Shown here piece by piece: positions 1 through 8,858 of a stretch of 36,935 nucleotides of DNA. The DNA is from Dehalococcoidaceae bacterium (GTDB lineage: Bacteria; Chloroflexota; Dehalococcoidia; Dehalococcoidales; CSSed11-197): contig JAFGLQ010000020.1 in the NCBI GenBank assembly GCA_016928015.1, positions 1-36,935 on the forward strand, given 5' to 3'. The translations under genes and the position numbers were made by a program. Numbering within the stretch: the first letter of the stretch is position 1; every line of letters starts with the position of its first letter. The notes beneath the pieces were generated by a model. It searched no databases. It worked only from the letters and a program-made list of their open reading frames with translations, and was not told the origin of the DNA.

Positions 1-1
1 T

Positions 2-637
2 ATCGGCGCCAAGGGTCCGGGCTTGTTTTTCATCATCCCCTTTGTCGACCGGATGGTAAAAGTCGACCTCAGGGTCGTAACCATGGATGTGCCTTCCCAG
101 GATGTTATCACCAAGGATAACGTTACTGTGAGAGTCAATGCCGTGGTTTATTTCCGGGTGGTGAACCCGAATGACGTGGTAGTCAAAGTCCTTGACCACA
201 TCAAGGCTACTTCCCAGATCTCCCAAACCACTCTGCGCAACGTGCTGGGCCAGTCCGAACTGGACGAACTGCTTAGCAAAAGAGAGCAGCTCAACCAGAC
301 TCTGCAGGAAATTATCGATGAACACACCGACCCCTGGGGTGTGAAAGTGAGCACGGTTGAAATCAAGGATGTCGAACTGCCTGAATCCATGCGCCGTTCA
401 ATGGCACGCCAGGCGGAAGCCGAACGGGAAAGAAGAGCCAAGGTTATCCATGCCGATGGTGAGTTCCAGGCTTCGGCCAGGCTCGCCGATGCTGCCAATA
501 TTATCGCCAAAGAACCGGTAACCCTGCAGCTTCGTTATCTGCAGACTCTTACTGAAATCGCCACCGAAAAAAGCAGCACCATCGTTTTCCCGCTTCCCAT
601 AGATATACTCAGCGTTTTCGCTAAAAAAACGGAATAA
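2..637 (+). CDS. SPFH/Band 7 (stomatin/slipin-like) membrane protease-associated protein, 5' truncated by window edge
   Basis: Frame is open to the window start ([53 protein letters not shown]), a typical slipin core, with [24 protein letters not shown] downstream. The TTG at 23 is probably internal. Confidence 0.88.
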   Translation: MGAKGPGLFFIIPFVDRMVKVDLRVVTMDVPSQDVITKDNVTVRVNAVVYFRVVNPNDVVVKVLDHIKATSQISQTTLRNVLGQSELDELLSKREQLNQTLQEIIDEHTDPWGVKVSTVEIKDVELPESMRRSMARQAEAERERRAKVIHADGEFQASARLADAANIIAKEPVTLQLRYLQTLTEIATEKSSTIVFPLPIDILSVFAKKTE

Positions 638-648
638 CTCTTGACCCG

Positions 649-682
649 AGCCGCTGCTCCTGGTCCGAAGGGAGCAGCGGCT
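649..682. terminator. Perfect 12-bp inverted repeat between convergent genes (possible bidirectional terminator)
   Basis: AGCCGCTGCTCC-tggtccgaag-GGAGCAGCGGCT. It has no immediate poly-T tract and touches the birA stop codon. Confidence 0.45.
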
Positions 683-1427
683 ATCCGGAACGCAGGCTTA
701 TATCGCCCGCTGCGACCAGTCGCACCTCCCCGGTACTCAAGCGAAGTTTCAAACGCCCTTCAGGCGTGACATCTTCCGCTGTGGCGCAAATAATGCCTTC
801 AGGTCCGGTGGCTTCCACTTGATCGCCCAGCATAAGCATGTGCCGGCGCCACAGCGGATACACGGACTCCCCTTTTTTCAAGCGGGTATAAAGAACATCG
901 GCCGTGTGTAAAAGCTGATGTAAAAACGTTTCCCGGGAAACGTTTTTACCGGCAACACCGGATATATTTCCTGGTGGCAGGGGCAGGCTCCCCAGTCTTT
1001 TTAAATCCACATCAATGTTCACGCCGATTCCGAGGATGGCGTAAATCAGTTCCTGTTTTACTACCCGGCTTTCGATAAGCACCCCGGCTGTCTTTTTACC
1101 GTCTATCAGCACGTCGTTAGGCCATTTAATCCCGGCGCCGCTTAATCCTAATACTTCGGCAGTCAATACCACCGCTACCGCTCCCAGCATAAACAGTTCA
1201 TGTAAATATTTCAACTCGGGGTAAAGAAGCACCGATACTGCCAGTCCCCCTTCGGGAGTTTGCCATGCCCGGCCGAGCCTGCCCCGGCCGTGGGCCTGGT
1301 GAAAGCTCACCACCACGAGTCCTTCTCCGGCTTTCTTGAGAGCATATTCCCGGAGCGTGTCCATGGTAGAGTCAAGGGTCGGGAAATAGAGTATCTCCCT
1401 GCCGATTACCGGGGGTTTCGTTTCCAT
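681..1427 (-). CDS. birA: Biotin--[acetyl-CoA-carboxylase] ligase without N-terminal HTH
   Basis: LDSTMDTLREYA, HQAHGRGRLGRAWQTPEGGLAVSVLL, GAGIKWPNDVLIDGKKTAGVLIES, GIGVNI: biotin protein ligase motifs. The start overlaps the pilT stop (TGATG). Confidence 0.93.
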   Translation of the reverse strand: METKPPVIGREILYFPTLDSTMDTLREYALKKAGEGLVVVSFHQAHGRGRLGRAWQTPEGGLAVSVLLYPELKYLHELFMLGAVAVVLTAEVLGLSGAGIKWPNDVLIDGKKTAGVLIESRVVKQELIYAILGIGVNIDVDLKRLGSLPLPPGNISGVAGKNVSRETFLHQLLHTADVLYTRLKKGESVYPLWRRHMLMLGDQVEATGPEGIICATAEDVTPEGRLKLRLSTGEVRLVAAGDISLRSG

Positions 1428-2509
1428 CAGTAAGATCTGCCGCCGCTGGCGTTGAAATCAAACATTTTCTGCAGACGTTCCGGATTGGAACTCTTGGAGA
1501 TGGCCTCCTCTTTTGAAACCAGGTTTCTTTTAACCAGGTCGGCCAGGGACTGGTCAAGGGTCTGCATACCGTCTTTGTTGTTGAGTTGAATTACGTTGGG
1601 AAGTTCGTACGTCCGCCCATCTCGTATAAGGTTTCTCACGGCCGCGTTGGCCAGCATTATTTCAAAGGCACCAACCCGGCCCTTATCGGATGCCCGGGGC
1701 AACAACGCCTGTGAAAGGATGCCTTCGATACTCTGAGAAACTTGCAGTCTTATCTGGGGCTGCTGTCCAGGTGGGAACATGTCTATAATCCGGTCGACGG
1801 TCTGGGCGGCGTCCCGTGTGTGCAGTGTGCCCATTACCAGGTGCCCTGTTTCAGCCGCCCGTATGGCTATTGACATGGTTTCGGTATCCCGCATCTCACC
1901 GACTACAATTACATCAGGGTCCTGTCGCAGAGAATGCTTCAAGGCCGCATCGAATGAATGGGTATCATCTCCGAGGTCCCGCTGGGCGATAAGGCATTTT
2001 TTATTTCGATGCAGGTATTCAATAGGGTCTTCAATCGTAATTACGTTACACGCCCTGGTTTCGTTAAGATAGTCCAGCATCGCCGCCATCGTGGTAGATT
2101 TACCACTGCCGGTTGGCCCGGTTACCAGGATCATGCCTCTGGGTTTTAATATCAGCTGCTTACACACCTGCGGCAAACCCAGTTCTTCAATGGTAAGTAT
2201 TTTGAACGGAACCATCCTGAAAGCCATACTCAATGTTCCCCGCTGCTGCATTACGTTGACCCTGTACCTGGCAAGACCGGAAACGGAATAGGCAAAATCA
2301 AGCTCCCTCTCCCTTTCGAAAACCTGGCGCTGTTCGGAAGAAGTGATGTGTTCAAACAGTTTTTCCAGGATTTCCTGGGTCATAGCGGGAAATTCCGTCT
2401 GAACTACCAGGTTTCCATCAATCCGGAAAACCGGCGGGCTGGGAACGCGTAAATGCACGTCCGAAGCCTTGAACTCGACCATGCGCCGTAAAATGTCGTC
2501 TATATGCAC
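1427..2509 (-). CDS. pilT: PilT-type twitching motility / type IV pilus retraction ATPase
   Basis: Walker A GPTGSGKST, Asp box ITIEDPIEYLH, VGEMRDTETMSIAIRAAETGHLVMGTLHT. PilT-like N-terminus MHIDDILRRMVEFKASDVHLR. Confidence 0.92.
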   Translation of the reverse strand: MHIDDILRRMVEFKASDVHLRVPSPPVFRIDGNLVVQTEFPAMTQEILEKLFEHITSSEQRQVFERERELDFAYSVSGLARYRVNVMQQRGTLSMAFRMVPFKILTIEELGLPQVCKQLILKPRGMILVTGPTGSGKSTTMAAMLDYLNETRACNVITIEDPIEYLHRNKKCLIAQRDLGDDTHSFDAALKHSLRQDPDVIVVGEMRDTETMSIAIRAAETGHLVMGTLHTRDAAQTVDRIIDMFPPGQQPQIRLQVSQSIEGILSQALLPRASDKGRVGAFEIMLANAAVRNLIRDGRTYELPNVIQLNNKDGMQTLDQSLADLVKRNLVSKEEAISKSSNPERLQKMFDFNASGGRSY

Positions 2510-2645
2510 TTGTACTCCCCCTGCATGCTTTATAATCCTGGTTCCCGGCAGCCGTAACAGTTATCATCGCCGCGACTGAAACAAACCGGCATATATTTTA
2601 CCATGATTTCAACCTGCGGGCTTGTGCCAGCAGGCAAGCCCATAA

Positions 2646-2674
2646 TTGACAGTTGCAAGCCGGAATATTATCAT
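2646..2674 (+). promoter_or_regulatory. Sigma70-like promoter for the homocysteine cassette
   Basis: TTGACA (2646-2651), 17-nt spacer, TATCAT (2669-2674), 33 nt upstream of the ATG at 2708. Confidence 0.55.
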
Positions 2675-2707
2675 TTAGGTTCAGTTGAATATGGCTGGTT
2701 GATAATT

Positions 2708-3928
2708 ATGCCTAAGACTATCGAAGAAATAAACGCTAAAATCAAGGCCGGCAAGGCTGTGGTGGTCAATGCCGAAGAAGTCATCGGCATTGTCCGTGAA
2801 AAGGGTATCGCCCGCTCAGCCGTTGATATCGATGTGGTAACTACCGGAACATTCGCCCCCATGTGTTCTTCCGGGATTTATTTTAATATCGGCCACTCCA
2901 AGCCGCGCATCAAACTCGAAGCCGCCCGAACTTACCTGAACGATGTGCCCGCTTATTCAGGGTTTGCCGCTATCGACATCATGCTCGGGGCTACCGCCCT
3001 GCCGGAAAGCGATCCGAGAAATAAAATACACCCGGGAGATTTCAATTACGGCGGCGGCCATGTAATCGAAGAACTGGTATCCGGCAAGGATGTATGCCTT
3101 TCGGCTGCCACTTATGGAACTGATTGCTACCCGCGTAAAAAACTGGAAACGTGGATAAACATCCGCGACTTAAACGATGCCGTTCTTTACAACTTCAGAA
3201 ATGCTTACCAGAACTACAACGTAGCGGTCAACGTTTCCGACAAGACTATCTATACCTACCTGGGTATATTGAAACCCCGTATGGGGAATGCTGTATACTG
3301 CTGCGCCGGCCAGCTGTCTCCACTGCTTAACGACCCCTGGTATAAAACTATTGGCATCGGCACCAGGGTCTTTTTAGGCGGAGGCTCAGGGTATATAGCG
3401 TGGCCGGGAACTCAATTCAACCCGTCGGTTCCGCGCACTGAAGCCGGCATTCCCAAACGGGGAGCGGCAACTCTTTCTCTTATAGGTGATCTTAAAAACA
3501 TGCAACCGCGCTGGCTGAGAGGGGTTAGTATGCAGGGTTACGGAGTTTCACTTTCGGTAGGTGTCGGTATCCCCATTCCAGTCCTGAACGAGGAAATTCT
3601 TGCACATACCGCCGTTACCGATGACGATATACCTGCCACGATAATTGATTATTCAAGGGATTACCCCCAGAACCTGCCCGATGTTCTGGGTGAAGTAACC
3701 TATGCCCAGCTGCGCAGCGGCAGGATTCGGTTTAATAACAGAGATATCCCCACGGCTTCGCTCTCGAGCTATTCCAGGGCGCTGGAAATTGCCAATATTT
3801 TAAAGGAGTGGATGAATCAGGGCGCGTTTCTGCTTTCCCAGCCGGTAACCCCGCTTCCGGGAATCGAAAGCGGTTTGGCCTTCAAGCCCCTTAACTACCG
3901 TCCGGTCGAGAGGAACAATTCCAGCTAA
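2708..3928 (+). CDS. COG1900/DUF39 homocysteine biosynthesis protein (no C-terminal CBS pair evident)
   Basis: MPKTIEEINAKIKAGKAVVVNAEEVIGIVREKGIARSAVDIDVVTTGTFAPMCSSGIYFNIGHSKPRIK: DUF39 family. The start is reassigned from 2603 because a promoter lies in the extension. Confidence 0.85.
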   Translation: MPKTIEEINAKIKAGKAVVVNAEEVIGIVREKGIARSAVDIDVVTTGTFAPMCSSGIYFNIGHSKPRIKLEAARTYLNDVPAYSGFAAIDIMLGATALPESDPRNKIHPGDFNYGGGHVIEELVSGKDVCLSAATYGTDCYPRKKLETWINIRDLNDAVLYNFRNAYQNYNVAVNVSDKTIYTYLGILKPRMGNAVYCCAGQLSPLLNDPWYKTIGIGTRVFLGGGSGYIAWPGTQFNPSVPRTEAGIPKRGAATLSLIGDLKNMQPRWLRGVSMQGYGVSLSVGVGIPIPVLNEEILAHTAVTDDDIPATIIDYSRDYPQNLPDVLGEVTYAQLRSGRIRFNNRDIPTASLSSYSRALEIANILKEWMNQGAFLLSQPVTPLPGIESGLAFKPLNYRPVERNNSS

Positions 3929-3945
3929 CTGCCCGATGTAAATAT

Positions 3946-4356
3946 ATGAAAGTTTCACGAAAAATCGTTCTGCACTTTCCCGCCCGGCTGGTCGAAGAAG
4001 CTATTGCCTACCGCCTGGTCAAGGAATACAACCTCCAGTTCAACATTTTAAAGGCCTCGATTATACCCGACAGTGAAGGTTTCATTGTCCTTGAACTCAC
4101 CGGTGAGCAGGAGGATTATGACCGGGGTGTCCGTTTTTTAACCAAAATCGGAGTCAATATCGAAGCGCTCAGCCAGAATGTGGTAAGAAATGAAGACAAA
4201 TGCACCCATTGCGGCGCCTGTCTGACGGTATGTCCTACCGGGGCATTCGAAATTGAACCGGGTACCCGGCGTGTCCTTTTTATGCATGACAGGTGCATAG
4301 CCTGTTCCATGTGTCTGAAAGCCTGTCCACCCAGAGCCATGGAACTTCACTTTTAA
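3946..4356 (+). CDS. NIL domain + 2x[4Fe-4S] ferredoxin protein (homocysteine biosynthesis partner)
   Basis: N-terminal NIL-like domain (MKVSRKIVLHFPARLVEEAIAYRLVKEYNLQFNILKASI), then CTHCGACLTVCP and CIACSMCLKACP. Confidence 0.88.
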   Translation: MKVSRKIVLHFPARLVEEAIAYRLVKEYNLQFNILKASIIPDSEGFIVLELTGEQEDYDRGVRFLTKIGVNIEALSQNVVRNEDKCTHCGACLTVCPTGAFEIEPGTRRVLFMHDRCIACSMCLKACPPRAMELHF

Positions 4357-5082
4357 ATGTATGAGCCTAGAAACTACCGCCACCATGTTCAAGCCCGCGG
4401 TCTGATATCCTTCCAGGTTGGTATGCAGGAAAGCGATCTTTTCATTCTGGCAGGCACGGACCTCTCGCGCGAAGCCATTGTTTTCCTGGAGGAATGCCGT
4501 TCCGTTATTTCCGGCTATATCCGGACAAACCCTGAATTCGGCTCGTCTCTTTCGCCCCTGCCTCTGGACCAGCAGGCACATGCAATAGTTCGCGAAATGT
4601 ATTCGGCTTCCCTGAAAGCAGGAGTAGGCCCCATGGCCGGCGTAGCCGGCGCCATCGCCGAATTTATCGGCCGCCGCCTGTTGGCAATGACTCCGGAAAT
4701 AATAATAGAAAACGGCGGCGATATTTTTATAAAAACTGCTATATCCCGCCGGATAGGCATATATGCCGGAAACTCTCCGCTTTCGGGTAAAATCGGACTG
4801 GCGATCTCGCCTGAAGCAACGCCCGCAGGAATTTGCACTTCATCCGGTACGGTCGGCCCTTCCCTGAGCTTTGGAAAGGCCGATGCCGCTGTAGTCCTCA
4901 GCCATTCCTGCACGCTGGCGGATGCGGCTGCTACCGCTATCGGCAACACGGTTACCTGTCCTGATGCAATTGCAGGCGGCCTTGACCTGGCGAAAAACAT
5001 AGAAGGCATCAGTGGCGCGGTTATTATTATTGGTGACAGCATGGGCGCCTGGGGCGACATAGAACTGGTAAGACTTGATTAG
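4357..5082 (+). CDS. UPF0280/COG2122 (ApbE-like) family protein
   Basis: GVGPMAGVAGAIAEFIGRRLL, IIIENGGDIFIKT, GICTSSGTVGPSLSFGKADAAVVLS, LADAAATAIGN: COG2122 signature. Directly abuts the NIL-ferredoxin gene. Confidence 0.87.
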   Translation: MYEPRNYRHHVQARGLISFQVGMQESDLFILAGTDLSREAIVFLEECRSVISGYIRTNPEFGSSLSPLPLDQQAHAIVREMYSASLKAGVGPMAGVAGAIAEFIGRRLLAMTPEIIIENGGDIFIKTAISRRIGIYAGNSPLSGKIGLAISPEATPAGICTSSGTVGPSLSFGKADAAVVLSHSCTLADAAATAIGNTVTCPDAIAGGLDLAKNIEGISGAVIIIGDSMGAWGDIELVRLD

Positions 5083-5113
5083 TGCATTTCGATGCATCTA
5101 TAATTCCAACCAT

Positions 5114-5776
5114 ATGAGAAGTGAAACACTAATTGTACCGGCTGTTCTCACTGATGAGCCGGCTAAACTCGCTTCGATGGTTGAAAGTTCACGCCAGTTT
5201 ACCGACTGGGTACAAATAGACCTGATGGACGGGCAGTTTGTCTCCTCAGTGAGCGTCACACCGGGTGACATTGAAATGTTATGCCCTGAAATCGGCTGGG
5301 AAGCCCACATCATGGCGATGCACCCGGAACAAATGTTCGAACAGATAAACCGGGCTGGTGCCAAAAGGGTTATTTTTCATCACGAAGCCACCACCAGGCA
5401 TGCTGATGTGATCCGCAAAGCTCGTGAATTCAATTTAAGAGTTGGTGTAGCCCTTAATCCCGAAACGCCTGTTGAGGCCATGAAGGAATATGCCCCGGGC
5501 ATTGATTGCGTTCTTCTCATGACGGTCAACCCCGGTTATTACGGAGCGCCTTTTATACCTGGCGTCCTGGATAAAATCAGCCGGATAAGAAAACGTTTTC
5601 CCGGTGTTGATATCGGTATAGACGGTGGCATTAAACCGGGTAACATAACTCTGGTCGCCCGGCACGGGGTAGATTTTATCTGCGTCGGCAGCGCCATATT
5701 TTTAAGCCCCGAACCGGCACGCAGTTACCTGGAACTTTACCAACAGGTTAACAGTCCCCAGCAGGGAACATCTTAA
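5114..5776 (+). CDS. rpe: Ribulose-phosphate 3-epimerase
   Basis: [61 protein letters not shown]. Start chosen at the internal Met ([11 protein letters not shown]). Confidence 0.9.
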   Translation: MRSETLIVPAVLTDEPAKLASMVESSRQFTDWVQIDLMDGQFVSSVSVTPGDIEMLCPEIGWEAHIMAMHPEQMFEQINRAGAKRVIFHHEATTRHADVIRKAREFNLRVGVALNPETPVEAMKEYAPGIDCVLLMTVNPGYYGAPFIPGVLDKISRIRKRFPGVDIGIDGGIKPGNITLVARHGVDFICVGSAIFLSPEPARSYLELYQQVNSPQQGTS

Positions 5777-7754
5777 GGGCTGCTTTTACAATATTGTCCA
5801 CATTTATCCCCAGAGATTGATACACCTGCTCCCAAGGGGCTGATGCTCCGAACTTATCCACAGCAATATTAACGCCTTCGGTTCCGGTATATCGCTGCCA
5901 GCCCAGGCTGCGGCCGGCTTCAACAGAGATACGCCTGGTGATGCCCGGAGGGAGCACGCTGTCTCGGTAATCTTGCGGCTGGATGTTAAAAAGTTCCCAT
6001 GAAGGCATCGAAATCACGCTGGACTCTATGCCCTTGTCTTTCAACTGCCTGCCCGCTTCCAGCGCCAGGTTTACTTCAGAACCGGAAGCCATAATTAATA
6101 ATTCCGGTTCTTTTCCGGATTGCCAGAGTACATAGGCGCCTTTATCAACCGCCCTTTTTTCACCTGTGGCAGTATCGATAACGGGCAGTTTCTGCCGCGT
6201 GAGCACCAGAGCCGTGGGACCATGCCGCCGTTTAAGGGCCACTTTCCAGGCTTCCAGCGTTTCAAAGCCATCCGCCGGTCTGAGCGTTACCACGCCCGGA
6301 ACCAGCCTCAATCCCATCAACTGTTCAACTGGTTGATGAGTAGGACCGTCTTCACCCAGCCCGATGGAATCGTGGGTATATACATAAATTACACCAAGCC
6401 CCATCAAAGCAGCCAGCCTTACCGGCGGGCGCATGTAGTCGTAAAATATCAAAAAAGTGCCCACGTAGGGGATAACTCCGCCGTGCAGGCACATACCGTT
6501 GGCGATCGCCCCCATGGCGTGTTCTCTGACCCCGAAATGAAGATTGCGCCCGTTGTAGTCCTGCCGGTTGAAATCCCCTGCACCTTTCATAATCGTTTTG
6601 TTGGATGGTGCCAGGTCAGCCGAACCTCCCATCAGGTTATCCACAGTTTGAGCCAGGGCGTTGAGAACAACTCCGGAAGCTTCCCGGGTGGCCATCGGCT
6701 TTACCAGGTCCTTCTCAATGTTTTCCAGGCTTTCTTCCCATCCCTGGGGTAAGTTTCCCTCAATTTGCCGGAAATAACGGCCGGCATCATCCGGATACTG
6801 CATGGCATAGTCTTCGATCATTGCTTGCCATTGTTTCCGGGCCAGCCTGCCCTGTTCTTTAACCAGGGAAAACTGGTCTCTGGCTTCCGGCGGCACTTCG
6901 AAAGGTCCCCATTTCCAACCCAGGTTGTGCCGGGTCAGCGTGACTTCTTCCGGGCCCAGAGGCTCACCGTGAGCCGAAGCCGTTCCGGCCTTGCCGGGAC
7001 TGCCATAACCGATGCAGGTGGTACAAACAATCAGGACGGGCTTATCTTTGATACTCTTCGCCCGGTTCAATGCCATATCGACCGAATCTGCGTCGAGCCC
7101 GTCGATCGGACCGATGACGTGCCAGCCGTAGGCTCTGAACCTGGCGCCGACGTCCTCGGTGAAAGTAACATCGGTAGAACCCTCTATGCTTATGTTGTTG
7201 TCGTCATACAGGCAGATAAGGTTATTCAAACCCAGGCTGCCGGCCAGCGAAGCCGCTTCGGAAGTTACGCCTTCCATCATGTCCCCATCCGAGGCCATAA
7301 CGTAAGTATAATGATCAACAATATTGAAACCGGGTTTGTTAAACCTGGCAGCCAGCCATCTCTCAACGATTGCCATTCCGACCGCGTTGGCAAATCCCTG
7401 CCCGAGCGGCCCGGTCGTGGTTTCTACACCGGTATCCGGGTCGTATTCAGGATGGCCGGGAGTCATACTGCCAAGCTGGCGAAATTTCTGCAGTTCTTCG
7501 AGGGGCATAGGGTAACCATAAAGATGAAGCAATGAGTAAAGCAAAGCCGATGCGTGGCCTGCGGACAGAACGAATCTGTCCCGGTCGGGCCAGCCGGGTT
7601 CGTGGGGATCATGCCTGAGATGTTTATGCCACAGGGTATAGGCCATGACAGCCATACCCATCGGCGCCCCGGGATGGCCCGAACGGGCTTTTTCCACGGC
7701 ATCAATAGAAAGAAATCTCAGCGCGTTGATGCATAATTCGTCTAAATTCGTCAT
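5748..7754 (-). CDS. tkt: Transketolase
   Basis: [61 protein letters not shown]-like ThDP motif ([18 protein letters not shown]), [19 protein letters not shown]. Confidence 0.96.
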   Translation of the reverse strand: MTNLDELCINALRFLSIDAVEKARSGHPGAPMGMAVMAYTLWHKHLRHDPHEPGWPDRDRFVLSAGHASALLYSLLHLYGYPMPLEELQKFRQLGSMTPGHPEYDPDTGVETTTGPLGQGFANAVGMAIVERWLAARFNKPGFNIVDHYTYVMASDGDMMEGVTSEAASLAGSLGLNNLICLYDDNNISIEGSTDVTFTEDVGARFRAYGWHVIGPIDGLDADSVDMALNRAKSIKDKPVLIVCTTCIGYGSPGKAGTASAHGEPLGPEEVTLTRHNLGWKWGPFEVPPEARDQFSLVKEQGRLARKQWQAMIEDYAMQYPDDAGRYFRQIEGNLPQGWEESLENIEKDLVKPMATREASGVVLNALAQTVDNLMGGSADLAPSNKTIMKGAGDFNRQDYNGRNLHFGVREHAMGAIANGMCLHGGVIPYVGTFLIFYDYMRPPVRLAALMGLGVIYVYTHDSIGLGEDGPTHQPVEQLMGLRLVPGVVTLRPADGFETLEAWKVALKRRHGPTALVLTRQKLPVIDTATGEKRAVDKGAYVLWQSGKEPELLIMASGSEVNLALEAGRQLKDKGIESSVISMPSWELFNIQPQDYRDSVLPPGITRRISVEAGRSLGWQRYTGTEGVNIAVDKFGASAPWEQVYQSLGINVDNIVKAALKMFPAGDC

Positions 7755-7908
7755 AACGGTAAAAATTCTATACTACTGGACCGGTCATTTCAAATCAGTA
7801 TGCACTCAATAACCGGCGCTCCAGGTCTGTATATTAATAAGGCTTGTGAGTTTATTTTGAATGGTTTAAAATTACGATAAGATTATTTTATATTACCGGG
7901 GGAACGAA

Positions 7909-8838
7909 ATGAATCTCGACTACCTGGAAACCTTCAGGGAACTCGTCAGGCTGGGCAGTTTTTCAGCGGTAGCCAAATACCTTTCCATCAGCCAGCCGGC
8001 CGTGTCCTTTCAGATACAGAAAATGGAAGCCGACCTTGGCACAACCCTTATTGACAGAAGCCAGAAAAAACTGAAGCTGACTGATTCAGGGCACCGCGTA
8101 CTTGATTTTGCCGAAAATGTTCACCATGAATACGCTGCTCTTGGAAGCGATCTGGATAAATTCAGGACCGATATCGTGGGAGAATTGAAAATTGCCGCCA
8201 GCACTATCCCCGGAGAATTTCTGGTGCCCCCGCTGTTGGGAGAATTCATGTCGTTTCATGCAGATACTACCGCACACGTGGATATCATGGATTCGATTAC
8301 CGTCATAGACAGCGTAAAATACGGCGACTACAAACTGGGTTTCTGCGGCACCACTCCGCCGGAAAAAGACGGGATGTCAGGCTTTAAAATTGCTTCTGAC
8401 GAGATCATCCTCATCGCCTCGCCCTCTCACCCGCTGGCACGGGACGTATCGGTAGAGTTTGCCCGGCTTAAAAATGAGTCGTTTATCGGCCGAGAAGTTA
8501 CCTCCGGCACCCGTCAAAGCCTGGAACATGCGCTGCAGAGCCGTGGCATGAGCATAAACAGTCTTGGGTTTCGCCTGATTTTATCGCACACTCATTCGGT
8601 TATTTCTGCAGTCGAGGCGGGCAGCGGTTTAGCATTCGTTTCCAGCCTTGGGGCGCAAAAAAGCTTGATGCTGGGCACCGTCAAAAGGCTGAACGTAGCT
8701 GGTTTGAACATAAAACGGGATTTTTATTGCATCTATTACTCGTCGGGAGATGACCTCAGGCTGATCGAGGAATTTCTATCTTTTATTAAACTTAAGTCAT
8801 CCAGCCCTGACTGGTACATAAGCCGCCGCGCAGCTTAA
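7909..8838 (+). CDS. LysR-family transcriptional regulator
   Basis: N-terminal LysR HTH (MNLDYLETFRELVRLGSFSAVAKYLSISQPAVSFQIQKMEADLGTTLIDRSQKKLKLTDSG) plus a substrate-binding domain. Confidence 0.93.
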   Translation: MNLDYLETFRELVRLGSFSAVAKYLSISQPAVSFQIQKMEADLGTTLIDRSQKKLKLTDSGHRVLDFAENVHHEYAALGSDLDKFRTDIVGELKIAASTIPGEFLVPPLLGEFMSFHADTTAHVDIMDSITVIDSVKYGDYKLGFCGTTPPEKDGMSGFKIASDEIILIASPSHPLARDVSVEFARLKNESFIGREVTSGTRQSLEHALQSRGMSINSLGFRLILSHTHSVISAVEAGSGLAFVSSLGAQKSLMLGTVKRLNVAGLNIKRDFYCIYYSSGDDLRLIEEFLSFIKLKSSSPDWYISRRAA

Positions 8839-8858
8839 TCCGGTGCTTACATCCGGTT

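Noticed and set aside
6120-7535. Long plus-strand ORFs (210 and 256 aa) opposite transketolase
   Set aside because: Antisense shadow ORFs over a strongly conserved tkt. No recognisable domains.
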